This document shows positions 62,230 to 64,000 of a stretch of 64,000 bases of DNA, one piece after another; position 1 is the stretch's first letter; every line of letters starts with the position of its first letter. The translations under genes and the position numbers were made by a program. The DNA comes from Betaproteobacteria bacterium (GTDB lineage: Bacteria; Pseudomonadota; Gammaproteobacteria; Burkholderiales; Casimicrobiaceae): positions 62,001-126,000 of the forward strand of contig READ01000019.1 of the NCBI GenBank assembly GCA_004293675.1, read 5' to 3'. A model generated the notes under the pieces. That model saw nothing but the letters and a program-made list of their open reading frames with translations. It was not told the origin of the DNA and ran no database searches.

Positions 62230-62338
62230 TTGTTAAACGCCTTATGAAATAAGGCGTTCAACGAATTTTGTACGGCATTCAAAAAAGCATCTAGCTGCGA
62301 TATAGCCCTTATTTCATAGGGCGTTCAGTAAAAAAGCT
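62230..62338. repeat. AT-rich paired-palindrome repeat, copy H (best copy)
   Basis: Arm 1 is AACGCCTTATGAAATAAGGC (62236-62255, perfect palindrome apart from the centre). Arm 2 is AGCCCTTATTTCATAGGGCG (62304-62323), centres about 67 bp apart. It fills the space between convergent genes (yjfL-like and the reductase). Confidence 0.82.
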
Positions 62339-63198
62339 TACTTCAACCGCTTAATCAAACTCGACGTGTCCCATCGATTGCCGCCCATCGATTGCACGTC
62401 GCCATAAAACTGATCGATCAGCGCGGTGATGGGCAACTTCGCGCCGTTGTTTTTGGCCTCGTCCAAGCAAATGCCCAAGTCTTTGCGCATCCAATCCACA
62501 GCGAAACCAAAATCGAATTTGTCGTCGATCATCGTGGTGCCACGATTTTCCATTTGCCAGCTTTGCGCCGCGCCTTTGGAGATGACTTCCAGCACGCGCT
62601 TCGGGTCAACGCCGGCCTTTGAAGCAAACGCGAGCCCTTCGGAGAGCGCTTGCACCAAGCCCGCGATACAGATTTGATTGACCATTTTGGTGAGCTGCCC
62701 GGCTCCCGCGTCGCCGATTAGCACCAGCGCTTTGGCGTACACATTGAGCACGTCCTTCACTGCATCGAAATCGGCTTGCGCGCCGCCACACATGATGCCC
62801 AGCTTGCCGTTTTCGGCACCCGCTTGACCGCCCGAAACTGGCGCATCAATGAATCGTTTGCCCTCTTTTTTTGTGGCCGCGTCGAGCTCACGTGCGAGCG
62901 TGGCAGACGCCGTGGTGTGATCGACCAAGGTCGCACCAGACTTCATGCCAGAAAGCGCCCCATCTGCGCCATAAACCACCGAGCGCACATCATCATCGTT
63001 ACCCACGCACATCATCACAATGTCAGCGCCGACAGCCGCCTCGCGCGGTGTTTTGCACGAGCTGCCGCCGTAAGTCGCAACCCATTTCGCTGACTTTTCA
63101 GCATTGCGGTTGTAGACGGTGACTGAGTGACCCGCTTTTTGCAGGTGACCGGCCATTGGGAAGCCCATGACGCCCAGGCCCAAAAACGCTAACTTCAT
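62338..63198 (-). CDS. garR: 2-hydroxy-3-oxopropionate reductase (GarR/GlxR type) or related beta-hydroxyacid dehydrogenase
   Basis: A 286-residue beta-hydroxyacid dehydrogenase. The N-terminal Rossmann motif is FLGLGVMGFPMAGHL, followed by the substrate-binding DAPVSGGQAGAENGKLGIM and the catalytic lysine in TKMVNQ. GarR/GlxR reduce tartronate semialdehyde to glycerate; 3-hydroxyisobutyrate dehydrogenase and other relatives have the same motifs, so the exact substrate is not certain. Glycerate kinase at 57301 would use the product, which supports the GarR assignment. Confidence 0.85.
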   Translation of the reverse strand: MKLAFLGLGVMGFPMAGHLQKAGHSVTVYNRNAEKSAKWVATYGGSSCKTPREAAVGADIVMMCVGNDDDVRSVVYGADGALSGMKSGATLVDHTTASATLARELDAATKKEGKRFIDAPVSGGQAGAENGKLGIMCGGAQADFDAVKDVLNVYAKALVLIGDAGAGQLTKMVNQICIAGLVQALSEGLAFASKAGVDPKRVLEVISKGAAQSWQMENRGTTMIDDKFDFGFAVDWMRKDLGICLDEAKNNGAKLPITALIDQFYGDVQSMGGNRWDTSSLIKRLK

Positions 63199-63252
63199 TC
63201 CAATTTCCTTTACAGTGAACCCATACCAAGCGTCGTTGACAGCCGCTCAGCG

Positions 63253-63513
63253 CTACGAAATTCGATCAAATTTAAGTTTCATCACGCAGATCGCAAGCGA
63301 TAAACAAAACGTGATGCCGTTGGCCACGATGATAGACATCGCGCCTGCTTGAATGCCGTACAAGAGCCACAAAAACGTGCCCGCCGTAAACACGCCGGCC
63401 ATGCCCCACGACAAATCGCGCGCTGATTTCGTTTGCCAAATTTTCATCACTTGGGGAATGAAGGACGCAGTGGTTAGTGTGCCAGCGATTAGGCCGAGGG
63501 TTTCATTGTTCAT
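63253..63513 (-). CDS. SemiSWEET sugar transporter
   Basis: An 86-residue protein with three membrane helices (about 5-24, 36-55 and 62-82) and the PQ-loop motif FIPQVMKIW near residue 18. This is the size of bacterial SemiSWEETs, which work as homodimers and move sugars across the inner membrane. The substrate is unknown. Confidence 0.9.
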   Translation of the reverse strand: MNNETLGLIAGTLTTASFIPQVMKIWQTKSARDLSWGMAGVFTAGTFLWLLYGIQAGAMSIIVANGITFCLSLAICVMKLKFDRIS

Positions 63514-63532
63514 TGCAAAAAACTGTAGGAGC

Positions 63533-63591
63533 GGTTCTACCGCGAAAATGCGTATGAGGCGTTGGAAGTCGCGGTGGAACCGCTCCTACAG
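63533..63591. repeat. REPIN overlapping the argH stop codon
   Basis: CTGTAGGAGCGGTTCTACCG faces CGGTGGAACCGCTCCTACAG with a short spacer. Its right end overlaps the argH stop codon at 63586-63588. Confidence 0.85.
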
Positions 63592-64000
63592 CGCGTCGAG
63601 CCTTGCTTTGGCGAATTTGATTTCTTCACGCACTCGCTCCGGCGCGGTACCACCAATGTGTTTACGCGCGGCGACCGAACCCTCTAACGTGAGTGAGGCG
63701 AATACATCGTCGGTGATCACGTTGGAAAAACTTTGCAATTCAGCCAGTGATAAATCGGCCAAATCAACGCCCTTCACTTCTGCCGCCTTCACCGCCCGCG
63801 CCACACATTCGTGCGAATCACGGAACGGCACGCCTTTGCGCACCAAGTAATCCGCGAGATCGGTGGCCGTTGCAAATCCCTCGCTCGCGGCGGTGCGCAT
63901 GCGATCGGCTTTAACGCGAATGCCGCCGATCATGTCGGCGTAGATGATGAGCGTTTGGGTGATGGTATCGACGGTGTCGAAGAGCGGCTCTTTGTCTTCT
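63586..64000 (-). CDS. argH: Argininosuccinate lyase, C-terminal part, 5' end outside window
   Basis: The frame is open from the right edge and reads [52 protein letters not shown] and AVKAAEVKG, the typical end of ArgH (about 138 codons). It ends [10 protein letters not shown], with the TAG stop supplied by the REPIN sequence CTGTAG. The last step of arginine synthesis; the catalytic residues lie outside the window. Confidence 0.94.
   Translation of the reverse strand, partial: EDKEPLFDTVDTITQTLIIYADMIGGIRVKADRMRTAASEGFATATDLADYLVRKGVPFRDSHECVARAVKAAEVKGVDLADLSLAELQSFSNVITDDVFASLTLEGSVAARKHIGGTAPERVREEIKFAKARLDAL

Overview
The window looks like chromosomal DNA of a free-living betaproteobacterium, probably Burkholderiales or a close relative. 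The best evidence is the contiguous minus-strand block kdsD-kdsC-lptC-lptA-lptB-rpoN-hpf-ptsN-hprK-rapZ, because the pairing of HPr kinase with ptsN and rapZ is typical of that class. Two very large TonB-dependent receptors, a TonB system with two ExbD proteins and two LpxL-type acyltransferases confirm a Gram-negative envelope. I saw no rRNA, tRNA, CRISPR array, transposase or phage gene. The window instead carries at least six families of non-coding dispersed repeats.

Layout. Bases 1-2010: two FtsX-type ABC permeases, the second cut by the window edge. 2.7-5.4 kb: exbB-exbD-exbD-tonB. 5.6-14.0 kb: two TonB-dependent receptors flanking a secreted S9 peptidase. 14.5-21.3 kb: a peptide-type ABC transporter whose ATPase gene is separated from its permeases by a repeat cluster and a GIY-YIG nuclease gene. 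21.4-25.9 kb: a DMT exporter, the thioredoxin-TPR protein CnoX, and an ECF sigma / membrane anti-sigma / secreted coiled-coil protein trio. 25.9-30.4 kb: an accessory, repeat-rich stretch with the broken end of an RHS toxin, its likely immunity gene, ruvC and small genes. 30.4-40.2 kb: ybjQ, yebC, a Lon N-terminal-domain protein and the LPS/rpoN/PTS block. 40.4-53.6 kb: a TAXI-type binding protein, an OmpA-like/helix-hairpin-helix pair, hemW-panB-yceH, a J-domain-like protein, rdgB, rph, a sugar epimerase, a glycosyltransferase and metK. 53.9-64 kb: two lipid A acyltransferases, a Sua5-type protein, a tautomerase, glycerate kinase, a GST, a ygiB/ygiC/yjfL-like cluster, a 2-hydroxy-3-oxopropionate reductase, a SemiSWEET and the end of argH.

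How the genes work together. The first 22 kb reads as a peptide-uptake locus: energised outer-membrane receptors, a periplasmic prolyl-oligopeptidase-type enzyme, an inner-membrane oligopeptide importer and a possible exporter. The 31-40 kb block couples Kdo synthesis and LPS transport with nitrogen-PTS and sigma-54 regulation, as in many proteobacteria.

The most novel signal is a family of eight AT-rich intergenic elements, each about 110 bp. Every copy has two imperfect palindromes of about 18-20 bp whose centres are 66-70 bp apart, and the two palindromes are roughly inverted copies of each other. I recognise no described family with this architecture. Other unusual points are repeats that supply stop codons, a C-terminus or a ribosome-binding site to neighbouring genes, a probable ATT start codon, a RapZ with an altered P-loop, and a structured metK leader.
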